Assembly (NCBI GenBank): GCA_023512835.1
Contig: CM042088.1
Span: 29,413,164 to 29,477,163, forward strand
DNA from: Taxillus chinensis
Taxonomy: Eukaryota; Streptophyta; Magnoliopsida; Santalales; Loranthaceae
DNA length: 64,000 nt
Direction of reading: 5' to 3'
The notes beneath the pieces were generated by a model. The model ran no database searches, was not told where the DNA came from, and worked only from the letters and a program-made list of their open reading frames with translations. Each line of letters opens with the position of its first letter. Within the stretch, counting starts at the first letter, position 1. This document shows positions 54,441 through 64,000 of the stretch, one piece after another. Made by a program: the position numbers and the translations under genes.

Positions 54441-55079
54441 TACTGTCACGCTTTGAATTTGCAGCCCAAGAAAATCGGTTTGTGACACCCCTTTACCCAC
54501 CCGGTGGGTAAGGGGTTGGGATAAACAACACCACATAGAATATCACAAATAAACGTAATTAAGGTTCACAAATCAATCCACCTGTCTTTATTACATTTAA
54601 ATATCTTTTTACATCATTTCCTAAATAGGGTTACATTAGTTCTATCAAAATAATATAATATGAAAAACACAAAACAATAAACTCGATATTCCACTTTGGC
54701 GTTCCACCTAACGCATGTAGGTTCCAGAAAAGAAAGACAATCACAATAGGAGGGGTAAGCAACCACAGCTTAGTAGGGATCCTATCTCCCCAGTCTATCA
54801 AATGCTCCTAGCATCCACATGATGAGTGTGCACGTGCTTTGTCGTGATCACAATACATAATCCAAACAGAATCAGAAATCAGTTGCACGAACTACCACCG
54901 CCACACTGGCTATCTCATACACCACCACACAAGCTATCTCATTCACCGCCACATAGGTTACCTCAGTCACCGACGCATAGGCTGCCACAACCAAAGCAGT
55001 AAACACAATAAACAATAAATCACAACACAACAAGTTACATCACAAGCCACGGAGTAATCACATGAAAGACCAACCCCGA

Positions 55080-55510
55080 AGTTCGGACCCGAAGGTCCAC
55101 CACAAAGAACCTCCCTTAAAGACCTGAAGCCACTGACCCGAAGGTCTGACCCGAAGAACCTCCCTTGAAGACTCGAAGCTACTGACCCGAAGGTCTGCCT
55201 TGAAGAACCTCCCTCGAAGACCCGAAGACATTGACCCGGAGGTCAGCATCGAAGTCTCACTGCTTCGGAACTCTGCCTCAAAGCTCACTGCTTCAGAACT
55301 TTGCCTCGAAGCTCACTGCTTCAGAGCTCTGCCTCCAAGATCCTAGAACACGACCTCGAAGATCTTGACTCGAAAATCCTTCGACCGTCGGCCCTTCGAC
55401 CCTTCAACCCTCGGCCTTCGACCCTTCGACCCTCGGCCTTCGATCCTTCGACCCTCAGACTTAAGTCTTCGACTCTATGACTCTTTGACTCTCCAACTCT
55501 ATCCTTTGAC
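55080..55510. repeat. CpG-rich repeat array in LTR C (right)
   Basis: Counterpart of 39575-40020, with fewer GAAGAACCTCCC-type units. Confidence 0.85.
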
Positions 55511-55887
55511 TCTACAACTCTAAACCCTAAACGCACCCCAACCACATAGTCCACCTAGCACCGTCATTCTGCCGCCCTTCGTCTGGAATCAACCTAGCGA
55601 CCTCCTAGACATTCAAAAGTCATACTGGTACGCATAGTCCTCCACTTACACCACAAATCGCATCCTAAAATACCTCTAAATCACACCGTAACCTCAAATA
55701 CACATATAAACACACAGATCAAGCCACAATAGGGATTTATCCCTCAAAACATACCGGATCAATCACACCTCATGCCATCCACATCATAACAAGAGGATCA
55801 CGATAAGAGGGTTTAGGAGCACTAACCTCTTAAAGCTGATTGAAAAACCTTGATCTTCACGCTCTAGATCCAAAGACTCCTTGGCGT

Positions 55888-55891
<4 letters not shown>

Positions 55892-55939
<48 letters not shown>
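55892..55939. repeat. (CT)n run in LTR C (right)
   Basis: 48 bp of CT, longer than the 32 bp in the other LTR. Confidence 0.95.
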
Positions 55940-55946
<7 letters not shown>

Positions 55947-56211
55947 TCTCTTGCGCAAAATGCGAAAGGCGTACCAGGTACCCTATCTCTCCTTTTATTA
56001 TTTACCTGATAATTAAAAATAATTTCCATAGTGCCCCAAAAGACCCTCAAATAAGCCCATATTGCTCTATGGGGCTCTGGACTACAAAACGAGTCCAAGT
56101 ACAGTCAAACTTCCACACTTTTCGAGCCTGATTACATGCTCGTATCTACTCATTCCAATTCTTACACTAACGCAGAGTCCACTCCTAGAACCAAGAATAT
56201 GGGTCTTTACA

Positions 56212-56908
56212 TCTTTCAAGAGAGTCTAACTGGAGGACCACTTTAATGGTATTTTTAGTGCCAGAAAAGTCACATTAATACATTGCAAGATCTAGCAATT
56301 GCTTTCCTAAACCAGTACAAGCATGTTACAGAGTTAGCTCTTGATAGGCAGACCTTATAGGAACTGGAACAGAAGTCAACTGAAAGCTTCAGAGATTATG
56401 CTAAACGCTAGAGAGAGGTTGCAATGGAGGTCCAACAACCATTGACTGAGGAGTCTACTATGGAATAATAGTAGGGAATGTCACTTACAATTTTCATGAT
56501 ATCATCGCCTCATGAGAAAGGATTAAGGTGGGAATTAAGATGGGTAGAATAACGGAAGGGACTACTCACCAGGACCAAGTACAAGCTGCATGGCAAACTA
56601 AACCATCCACCTTAAAACACAAAAGACCTAGGAGAAAGGCATCCAAAGCCTCATCTTTTGAGCCACTGCCACTAGATTATGGAAAGTTATTGCCAAATCT
56701 AGTAGGAGCTAGTTTGTTGGCATCAGGATCCATTCCCGCGCCACAACCGCCACATCCTAAATGGTATGATTCTACGAAGAGCTGTGAGTTTCATGCCGGT
56801 GCTATTGGGCATTCAACGGAGGACTCTAATGCATTCAAGGTAAGGGTTCAGTCACTGCTTGAAGTTGGCCTTTTGGATGATTTAGTGATTCAAGATTGCT
56901 CTTTGTAA
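56212..56908 (+). pseudogene. gag C-terminal part of element A
   Basis: It resumes with FQESLTGGP and YKHVTELALDRQTL, then an open frame 56528-56908 with FEPLPLDYGKLLPNLVGASL, PPHPKWYDSTKSCEFHAGAI and GHSTEDSNAFKVRVQSLLEV, the Tat Gag C-terminal Cys/His region. The third ligand, usually Cys, reads Ser in EDSNAF. The frame ends IQDCSL then TAA. No protease follows. Confidence 0.75.
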
Positions 56909-57059
56909 AAGTGTTCACTGTCGAGATTCTATTTTGAAATAAAATAAACTTTTTCAACAAAGCATGCACTTTATGGCATTCACTAAACCCACACATCCTA
57001 AGCTTTCATGTATACATGTCATGTATCCTATTAACAAATTCCATATGAAATAAAGGGGG

Positions 57060-57950
57060 AGCTTAATACTCTTATTGACTTAGATTCTCATCAAAAGTTT
57101 ACACGCATGGTTGAAGACCTATAGAACCGGATGGTTAAGGTGGAGGAAGCTCAAATAGTAATGTATGCGGATTTGCAAGGACTGAAATTTCAACTCCAGA
57201 AGCTAATGGAGTTAGTCGAAAGGCTCACCAAAGTAGAATCAGCTAAGAGAAGAACTACTAGATTAGCACAAGGAGTGAAGCAACCCCATGGACTGGCTCC
57301 CTCACAGTTTCCTCATAGCCACACTCATGACATTTCTTTGATGCATACTCCCCAACAGACCCATCAATGTGCATGGCAAAGATTGGGACCAGTAGCAACA
57401 AAACACGGAGGCATCTACATTTATGGCCCAATAGAGAGAAGGAATAAGAAACCCAAGCAACCAGAAGTTGACCCCATTCCCATGGCTTACTCAGCATCAT
57501 ATAAAGAGTTGCTTCAAGCCCATACGATAACTCTGATTCCTATGATATTAGTCAACCAAACTTAACCCGAGTGGTACAATTTGAATAAACGATGTGAATA
57601 CCATAATGGGGCGATAGGGCATACTATTGAGAACTGTATCAGCTTCAAGAAGAAAGTTTAGTCCATGAGGATCGCACTGTGGTTGAACTTCTTACCAACA
57701 CTATCAAAGACTCAAAGTGACTCTGCCAAAGCAAGGTCTCCTGGTCTCGATGACATGCAGCAAGGTCAAGTGACTGGGATCGGGTTTGGTAACTCCCATA
57801 CCACCGAAGGAGGGCAAACCAGTTAAGTTTTCTAGAGGATGGATCACCAATACTCGAGTAATATCGCGAAGACTTGTGATTTTTAATAATTTCCCCTTCT
57901 AGTGAAAAGTTGTTTTGTAAATCAGGAAAAAAAGGGATGCTCATCACCTC
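57060..57950 (+). pseudogene. Second gag-like module in element A
   Basis: After about 150 bp of AT-rich DNA a new gag-like unit begins: a coiled-coil N-terminus (FQLQKLMELVERLTKVESAK, frame 57131-57565), a Gln/Pro-rich stretch, DPIPMAYSASYKELLQAHTI, and after a stop a second Cys/His motif (CEYHNGAIGHTIENCISFKK at about 57590-57650) with all ligands. The Gag core domain is missing. It may come from a partly deleted duplicate gag or from recombination with a relative. It ends in stops by 57950. Confidence 0.6.
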
Positions 57951-59854
57951 CTATTTGATAATAAATGTGTTTAAACATTTTTTAACATTTCACGACATGT
58001 ACAAGAAGTAGTTATCCATAAATCGTCCGCTCTCATGGTATATGTATGAAAGCCTAACAAGGGCATATGAAACAAGGGAGATTGAACTGATAACCTAAGC
58101 CTGAGAAGGGTCCAAGCAGCATCACTTCAAAAGCCTAAAACAAGAGACAGAGGAGTTCAAAGGGAAAACAATTTTGGAGAGCTCCTTTCCCACCAGGAGG
58201 GACATCATCAAAGAGCTTGATTGACTGTTAGGTAAAGTCCTTTCCGTCATGAAAATGGATATTGCTCTTCTTTGAGCTGCTTGAGAAAACATTTGATCAT
58301 TTAAAGTGAAGAGAGACCATCTTTTGTGCTACCCGCTTTGGGCCATCATTTAAAATACCCCATAATAATGCCCACGCTATCCCCTTTTAAGCCTATAATG
58401 AAATTTCCTTTCAAATTACTCGATCCATTGTTCACCCCACATTGGGGCAGTTCCTCAAAGCAAATCCCTTGGGAAAGGCATTTCCGTACATATGTTGGGG
58501 CAATTAGTGCGTCATAGAATCCTTCATTGGGATAACGCATGTCAAACTGGGGCATCCTTTGGTGAGATAGAAAAAAATAGAGAAAAAGCATTTTAGGGCA
58601 TGATGAGAAGAAAAAAAAGGAAAATAAAAAAGGAAAAGGGGGGTATTTTGAATGAAACCCATGCCGGGATAGTTCATGAAGGAATAAACCAACCTTCGGG
58701 GCAGTTTTCAAGGAGAAATTAGTCTTATGAGTCACCTGATAAGGATAAAGCCCTACACTAGAGCAATTTAGTCTATCCCTCGTTAAAACAAGAAAAAGGG
58801 GATAAAAAAGAGAGTCAAAAGAATCAGCTTCTAAGGAGTTTAGTTTAAACTATAGATCATATCCAACCTAGAAAAGGTTTGAGCTTATTATATCCCTTTC
58901 TTAATTGCCCTTAAACCTCAAGCTCCTATTACAGTCCTAGAAAAGTCCTCTTTGATTGAATAATTTAAGTATTTCTCAAGTACTCAAAGAAGAGTGAAAT
59001 TCCCAATACAAAATGTGGACTTGATGAAAGCCCAAAAGGGTAGCAAGGGTAAAATATAAAGCTATCTACAAGGCCGAAGGGACAACAAAATCCATGTAAG
59101 GCGGGCGTAGCGAAAACCTGAAAGGGCATTGTGAGTAAAATTCAAAGCCATGAAAGCAGTAAGTGTTCTAGTGCACTAGATCAAGTTAAATCCTAAACAA
59201 CAATTTCTGATGGTGGAGGGCAAAGTCATAAAAACAAGAAGTGTTCAAACATTTTAGATCAATGCAAGGCTTCAAACAATAACTTCTGGAGATAAAGTTC
59301 TTTGAGCCACAAGATCAAGGCCAAGCTCCAAACAATAACCTCTCAAGCTGAAACTCAAAACCATTGAGTACTAACACCTCCAATGCAAGGATAAAATCCG
59401 AAACTGCGAGACTATCCAACCTCCATCTCAAAAATCTTCTAATCTTAAAAACCCTCAAAACCATTAAGAACCAACATTTCCAGAAAGACCCTAAAGCTTC
59501 AAAACAATTATCCAATCCAATCCCAAAAACCAACAAACCATGGAGTATCAATACCTTCAACCCAAAACCATTGAACACTAATACTTCCAAGCCACCAAAT
59601 TGAACCATTGGTGTTATTAAGTCAAATCTACCTAGAACCATTATCTCATCAAAGCTAAATAAGTTCAAGCCAACTTTGTAGAGCATGCCTTTAAAATGCT
59701 TGTACCTGTGTCATGAGAGGATAACAAGTTATGGATATATTGCATAATCATGTTTTTTAAATCATTCTACCTAGACAAAATCATCTTCGAGAACTTGTTT
59801 TTGAAATGCACAAAACTTGTGTACATAAATGTTTATCCCCAGCAAGATTCGAAT
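57951..59854 (+). other. 3' UTR-like region of element A
   Basis: No protein features. Blocks near 59095-59150 (GCGAAAACCTGAAAGGGCAT) match the 3' UTR of the Ogre-like element. Imperfect repeats around AAAACCATTGAGTACTAACA and AATACTTCCAAGCC occur at 59340-59640. The pol genes expected before this UTR are absent. It ends at 59854 where LTR I begins. Confidence 0.6.
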
Positions 59855-61887
59855 GATATTACTTTGTAGGTCCCAAAGTGAGTCTAGAGGGGGGGGTGAA
59901 TAGACTTTCTCCGTTTGCGAAAGCTAGACTGTTAGCTGGTTCTCGATTCCTCTATGGATAACTATGATGGAAGTATTTATGGAGAAGATGACAGTAGTAT
60001 TGTGAGCGATAACGTGAGTGATGATGAACTATCAAACAAAACTGAGATAAGAGTAAATGCTCTTTTCTCAACAGATCTCAGTTGTGAAAGTGGTGATTTA
60101 TGATAGATCGACGTGTGGAAAATAACACGGAGATTAGACTTAATGGAAGTGCTTGATCTTGGATGAACAAGAGGTTCTTGAATAATCAAATGGATTACTC
60201 TTGTTCTTGGTTCAACACGGCGCACAACAATTAGAAGGATTCTCTCAGAGTCTCTCTCTCTTGCGTTGGAACTCCCTTCTTTGTTGGTTCTCCAAAACGA
60301 TTATTTCTATCAAGTGTGTCAGAACCATTATCTTGTGTTCTATGTGTTTCCTTCTTTTAAGAGAGAGATTAATCTGTTTTTTTTGTTAAGTGTGTGAGAG
60401 ATATATTTTTAAGGTCAAAGTGCTCATGCGCCGTGTTGTCCATCCCGACAGACTGACTTCCCGCCACTGAAAATGCGGAATGTCAGGGGATGGGTTGATC
60501 TGCTCTGATTTGCAAATCAGATGGCCATACTGCGTATTTGACATGCAGTCGATCTTGGCCATTCATTCGTGGATGGTAGTTGGCAGCAATTAATGTGTCA
60601 TTAAATGCGCTCAACTGCTCGGGACGGCGCAGCCTTGCTGTACAAACCTTAGCTGACGATATCGCTAAGTGACTATATTTAGGGTTGTAAGTCTGCCTCA
60701 GAGGTAGATGCCTCATAGGTTTGGTGACTCGAAGATTTCAGTTAGAACCTGTTGGAAGTGGCGAAAGTTTGCTTCAAGCTTTACAGTGTTTCTGCGAGTC
60801 TACGACTCATATCTTCGAGTCTCCGAGGCTAGAGCCCAGGTTGGATTAGTCTTTTATGTCACTCTATTAACTGAAGTCTACGACTCTACGACTCTATGAG
60901 TCTGCAACTCTTTGAATGGCACTTAGAGTGACTTCTTCGTAGTCCGCCCAATCTACCTGTTGTTATCGCTACGAGTTTACGACCCTCGCTCTGCGGGTCT
61001 ACGACCTTCGGGTCTCTTAGTTTACTATATTTGACTAAGTGGCTCTGAAAATCTTCGACTCCACGAGTCTTCAACTTTGCTTTTCTTCCTTAGTCTTTCA
61101 CAGATGCTCATGAACTGAGTCTCCATATGGCTACGACCCTTCAGCTATAACTCTCAGCCTTCGATCTCCGAGTCTATAAGTTTGGTAATTTCTTTAGAAT
61201 AAATGTATCCATTGAGTCAATGACTCTACGACTCTACGACCCTTGAGTTACAGTTTTATTTGTTTGCCAGTCTTTATAGCATCGACTCTTCGACCTTCAA
61301 CCTACGAGTCTACGAGTCCTGTTTTCTTAACACTGTACGAAGGCTTTGACTCTACGACTTTCAATCTACGAGTCTACGAGTCCTATTTTCTTAATAGTGT
61401 TCGAAGGTTTTGACTCTACAACTTTCAACCGACGAGTCTACGAGTCCTATTTTCTTAACAGTGTTCAAAGGCTTCGACTCTACGAGTCTTCGAGTCTAGT
61501 GGCAGGTTAGGTTCTATTAATTGACTTAGGTGTTTTTAGGGACTCTACAGTTCTAAGGGCTGCGAGTCTACGAGTCATTTAGCATTGGTTATTGTTCTTT
61601 AGAATTCTTCGACTCTACGAGTCTCTGATCATATTGGTGCTTGCAGTAACTCTCTCTTCCGTACTTCGACTCTGAGACCTTCGACCCTGGATCTACGAGT
61701 CGCAATGTTCTATCACTATTTCGCCTTGAGTCTCCAGACCCTTCGAGTCTACGAGTCTCTTGCCAATACGTCCTATGACAGTTTCACTTCTACGAACTCG
61801 ACTCTTCGACCCTACGACCTTCGGTTCTTCGAGTCTCCAGACTTAGACTATATTTTGGCAGCTTCATCAAATCCTATATTCCCAACA
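59855..61887 (-). repeat. 3' LTR of element I
   Basis: 2033 bp, minus-strand TGTTGGGAATATAGG to TTGGGACCTACA. The plus-strand start TGTAGGTCCCAAAGTG and a nearby G-run (59891-59899) are features often seen at plant LTR ends. Only one copy is present in the window. Confidence 0.7.
60715..61850. repeat. CTACGAGTC-type dispersed array in LTR I
   Basis: Dozens of copies of GACTCTACGAGTCTACGAGT, TCTTCGACC and TACGACCTTCG variants over about 1.1 kb, with three longer direct repeats near 61320-61470 (CGAAGGNTTTGACTCTACGA). Many are self-complementary (GACTC/GAGTC). Confidence 0.8.
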
Positions 61888-61901
61888 ATCTCCCCCAATT
61901 T
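61888..61901 (-). other. Polypurine tract of element I
   Basis: Minus-strand AAATTGGGGGAGAT directly before the LTR start TGTTGGG. More G-runs on the same strand occur at 62080-62130. Confidence 0.7.
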
Positions 61902-62297
61902 AATGTAAGTTGACAACAGGTGAAAACATGAAGTCTGAGACTGCGAGTTTGATGGGCAGTTTTAAGTTAAACGAAAATATCTTTGCATATGAAAAATTTG
62001 GAGGAGATCAAAATTACGAAAATACACACTCCTCTCCCCCGTAAGTATGAAGTAAGCATGAAGCTGCATTAGCTAGCAAATAACTCCCCCTACGACCTTG
62101 CTCCCCCTGAGATATACTCCCCCTTTCTGGGGTGAGGAACAAGCACCAGAACATAAATCACATGGGAGCAAGGTAATAAATCACAGAATAGGAGGCAGCA
62201 GAGCAAAGACATACACAAAGGGAACTGATAGAAAGTAAGTACAGAGAAATGTGAAAAACAAGAAAAGCTGTGTACAAGGAAATAGAGTACAAGACAG
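61902..62297 (-). other. 3' UTR of element I
   Basis: Non-coding DNA between the Ulp1-like stop and the PPT, with three C-rich plus-strand runs (62036, 62085, 62102). Confidence 0.6.
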
Positions 62298-64000
62298 TTA
62301 TGGTTTGAATTCAGAATAGGGTACACTCTGTGTAAACAGAAAAACATTGGTTTGCTCACGCAGGAGTTGAGCAGTAGTTAGATGTAGCGAGGCAGCGCGA
62401 CTGCTCACGCGATCAAATTCTGGCATGAGGGCAGGGAAGCCAGTGGTGGTCAGGATGCGGATATAGTGGCAAACATAGAAACCACAACTATGAGCATCAT
62501 CTTGAGCTGGGACGCCTTGCTTGACTCGGGTGATCTCCATTGGTTTTGACAGATGATAGCCACCGCACCCATGCGAGTAGCCCTACATGACTCTCATGAG
62601 AGCGCGATTAAATTCTCGAAGTTGTTCCCGCCGATGGAGTAGTAAGGTGGTAGGCTTGGAGTCAAAGATGACGATCCGCTGATTTTTGAAATCGATATCG
62701 AGGAGAAACCAGTGAAGTGATGTGGAGAGGTAAGGAATGAGCACATGGTCCACCTCATCCCATGGACGGAAGGAGTTCTCATATCTTCGACCCTGGATAA
62801 ACTCAATCAGGGATGCATCATCAAGGAGCTGATCCTGCAAAATAGGCAGACAGAGCTCGACGCGGGTATCGCGGCGGATATGGAGAGGAAGCTTGGCCAG
62901 ATGAGACTTTTAGGCAAAGATGAATTGTGTCATATCAATATTATCCATTTCTTTACCATTGTGTAGTAAACGATAGAGTTCTGGGCCAGTGAAGAATGCC
63001 TCGTAGCCACAAGTTCTCACTATAGTGTCCCCAACAACATAGGTATTGAAAGCAGCAAGTTCAGCTGAGGTGCCTCCAGTTGTTACAATGCGAGGTGGGA
63101 TTAGGTGTGGGGCAGAGGTAGTAGCGAATGGTTTAGTAGGTGAAGCAGGCATGGTGTATTCAGCCGTACTTGGATGGGTAGTTAAGGGACCAGGCTGAGT
63201 GGAAAAAGATGGTTGGCAGGGAGTAGTTGTCTGCTTCTTCATGCGGGTTGCAATGGGCACATCATCATCATCATCAGAATCTGTGATGACAGTGGTTCTG
63301 CGTGCCCGCTTTCGCCCATGCGTGTAAGTGGCAGTAGATGGAGGTGGTGAGTGACTCGGGGAAGGCACTGCGGGCTGTAGAGTATCTACAGGTTCAGGTG
63401 AAGGCTGGTCAGATGGCTGTGGGAGCGTGTTTTTGACAGTGAGACTTATTTCCCCACTGGCAAGACGATGGCATTCAGAAAGAATAGCTCCCAGAGTTGT
63501 ACTGAGTCCTTTGTATTGTCTCTGGTAAGCACCTTTAAGGTCTTCACAGTGTTCCTCCAGATGTCTAAACCCATCGGAGTTCACACGTGTGAGGGATGTC
63601 ATCTCTTGTTGCACCTTGTCTAGGGTACGGTCTGATAACTCAATTTGAGTTCGTACCTCTTCCATACCTGATTCCATGGCAGCTAGTCATTCTTCAAAAG
63701 CCTGAGATACTGATGTTTTAAGGATGCCAAAGGAAATCAGTTTCTTAATGACTTTGCTTGCCAAAAGATCTACTTCTTCGGCTGTCAGGGAACGAGAGTG
63801 AGATGCAGCTGGTACTGGGATAGCCATAGGGATATTGGCTACGAACTCCTCACTCGCTTGAGTGGCCACTTGATGAATTACAGGTGCAGATGGTGTGGCC
63901 ATCTCGGACCTTTCCACAGGCTCAGGGACCTATGGGACAGCTCCTGCATCGGAGTCACTGGCTGCAGCACCAAGGGTTTCCTCTTCTTCTGCTTCTTCTT
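62298..64000 (-). pseudogene. Ulp1-like (C48) cysteine peptidase gene with coiled-coil N-part
   Basis: One frame from the window edge to TAA at 62298, broken by four in-frame stops (63930 TAG, 63687 TGA, 62910 TAA, 62583 TAG). N-terminal part: acidic Glu run at the edge, a coiled coil (DRTLDKVQQEMTSLTRVNSD), a Pro/Ser/Thr-rich linker with a nuclear-signal-like GRKRARR and a DDDDD run. C-terminal part: Ulp1 fold with SLHWFLLDIDF (His, 62712-62714), IVIFDS (Asp, 62661-62663), VPAQDD (Gln, 62502-62504) and HSCGFYVC (Cys, 62484-62486), so all catalytic positions are kept. Ulp1 proteases cleave SUMO. Plant transposons of several kinds carry such domains with unknown purpose. The gene belongs to element I by position and strand. 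Confidence 0.75.

Larger units (their letters stand above)
38909..56211 (-). mobile_element. Element C: Tekay-like chromovirus (Ty3/gypsy), hosting G and H
   Basis: LTRs 38909-40756 and 54444-56211 in the same orientation, initiator-Met PBS next to the right (5') LTR, PPT next to the left (3') LTR, and between them on the minus strand gag, protease, reverse transcriptase, RNase H, integrase and a chromodomain-like tail. Target duplication GCTTT (38904-38908) and TCTTT (56212-56216), one mismatch. Without G and H the element is about 9.1 kb. Many stops and frameshifts and altered catalytic residues show it is dead. Assignment to Tekay rests on the tail and PBS. Confidence 0.87.
54444..56211 (-). 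repeat. 5' LTR of element C
   Basis: 1768 bp, minus-strand TGTAAAGACCC to AGCGTGACA. It has the same order of features as the left LTR: array at 55080-55510, CT run at 55892-55939. Confidence 0.9.
10684..59854 (+). mobile_element. Element A: nested-in Tat-type Ty3/gypsy retrotransposon
   Basis: Host of most insertions in the window. Its own sequence is found at 10684-14796, 18773-19169, 38545-38908 and 56212-59854, roughly 8.5 kb: 5' LTR, Arg-type PBS, leader, ORF1 remnant, gag pieces and a Tat-like 3' UTR. No protease, reverse transcriptase, RNase H or integrase was found, so it is a deletion derivative or non-autonomous. Its 3' LTR is not in the window. The sequence switches to another element at 59855. 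Continuity across each insertion is supported by target duplications and by the gag reading that resumes after each one. Confidence 0.75.
59855..64000 (-). mobile_element. Element I: LTR element with Ulp1-like gene, 3' part
   Basis: LTR 59855-61887, then (going right, so upstream on the minus strand) a PPT and a coding region for a coiled-coil/Ulp1-like protein that leaves the window. PPT and LTR start (minus-strand GGGGGAGAT then TGTTGGG) look like those of Copia SIRE/Maximus elements, but no gag or pol is in view, so it may be a non-autonomous element that carries a cellular-type peptidase. The 5' LTR should lie beyond 64000. Confidence 0.65.

Noticed and set aside
1..64000. tRNA or rRNA genes
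   Set aside because: Only short tRNA-complementary primer-binding sites were seen. No cloverleaf or rRNA core sequence was recognised by eye.

Overview
This window is nuclear DNA from a flowering plant, probably a eudicot. From about 2.8 kb to the right edge it is almost entirely transposable elements. No intact host gene, tRNA, rRNA or prokaryotic feature was found. The evidence is long LTRs, plant tRNA primer-binding sites, Copia and Ty3/gypsy (Tat/Ogre, Tekay-like, Athila-like) coding remnants, a TIR element with a 3-bp target site, and AT-rich spacers with microsatellites.

Layout. 1-2787: AT-rich DNA with nothing recognised. 2788-10683: an old Copia element (short LTR, initiator-Met PBS, long leader, gag-protease-integrase remnants). 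Its leader holds a PIF/Harbinger-type TIR element (3219-7676) with an exon-like fragment. Inside that sits a tandem array of a small LTR element, five LTRs and four internal domains (3713-7150). The Copia integrase is broken at 10683 by a plus-strand Tat-type element, here called A.

Element A runs from 10684 to at least 59854 but owns only about 8.5 kb of it: 5' LTR, Arg-type PBS, an ORF1 remnant, gag pieces and a 3' UTR. The rest is nested insertions: solo LTR E (14797-18772) holding solo LTR F (15269-17254); solo LTR B (19170-38544) holding a structurally complete 16.9-kb Ogre-like element on the minus strand (21599-38469); and Tekay-like element C (38909-56211, minus strand) holding LTR G (42716-45025) and the Athila-type non-autonomous element H (45232-51080). 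Target-site duplications support most levels (GGTAA, ATAAA, AGGTA, CCAGG, GCGCT exact; GCTTT/TCTTT with one mismatch). G is the exception.

59855-64000: the 3' LTR, polypurine tract and a Ulp1-like cysteine-peptidase pseudogene of a further minus-strand LTR element (I) that leaves the window.

The Ogre-like element shows how such genes work together: ORF1, gag, protease, a G-patch-like segment, an intron-like gap, reverse transcriptase, RNase H, a second RNase H-like domain and integrase follow in order between paired LTRs. Stop codons, frameshifts and a changed integrase aspartate suggest that it is structurally whole but not autonomous now. Coordinates of coding remnants are approximate where frames are broken. 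LTR ends were placed from TG/CA termini, TSDs and PBS or PPT position.
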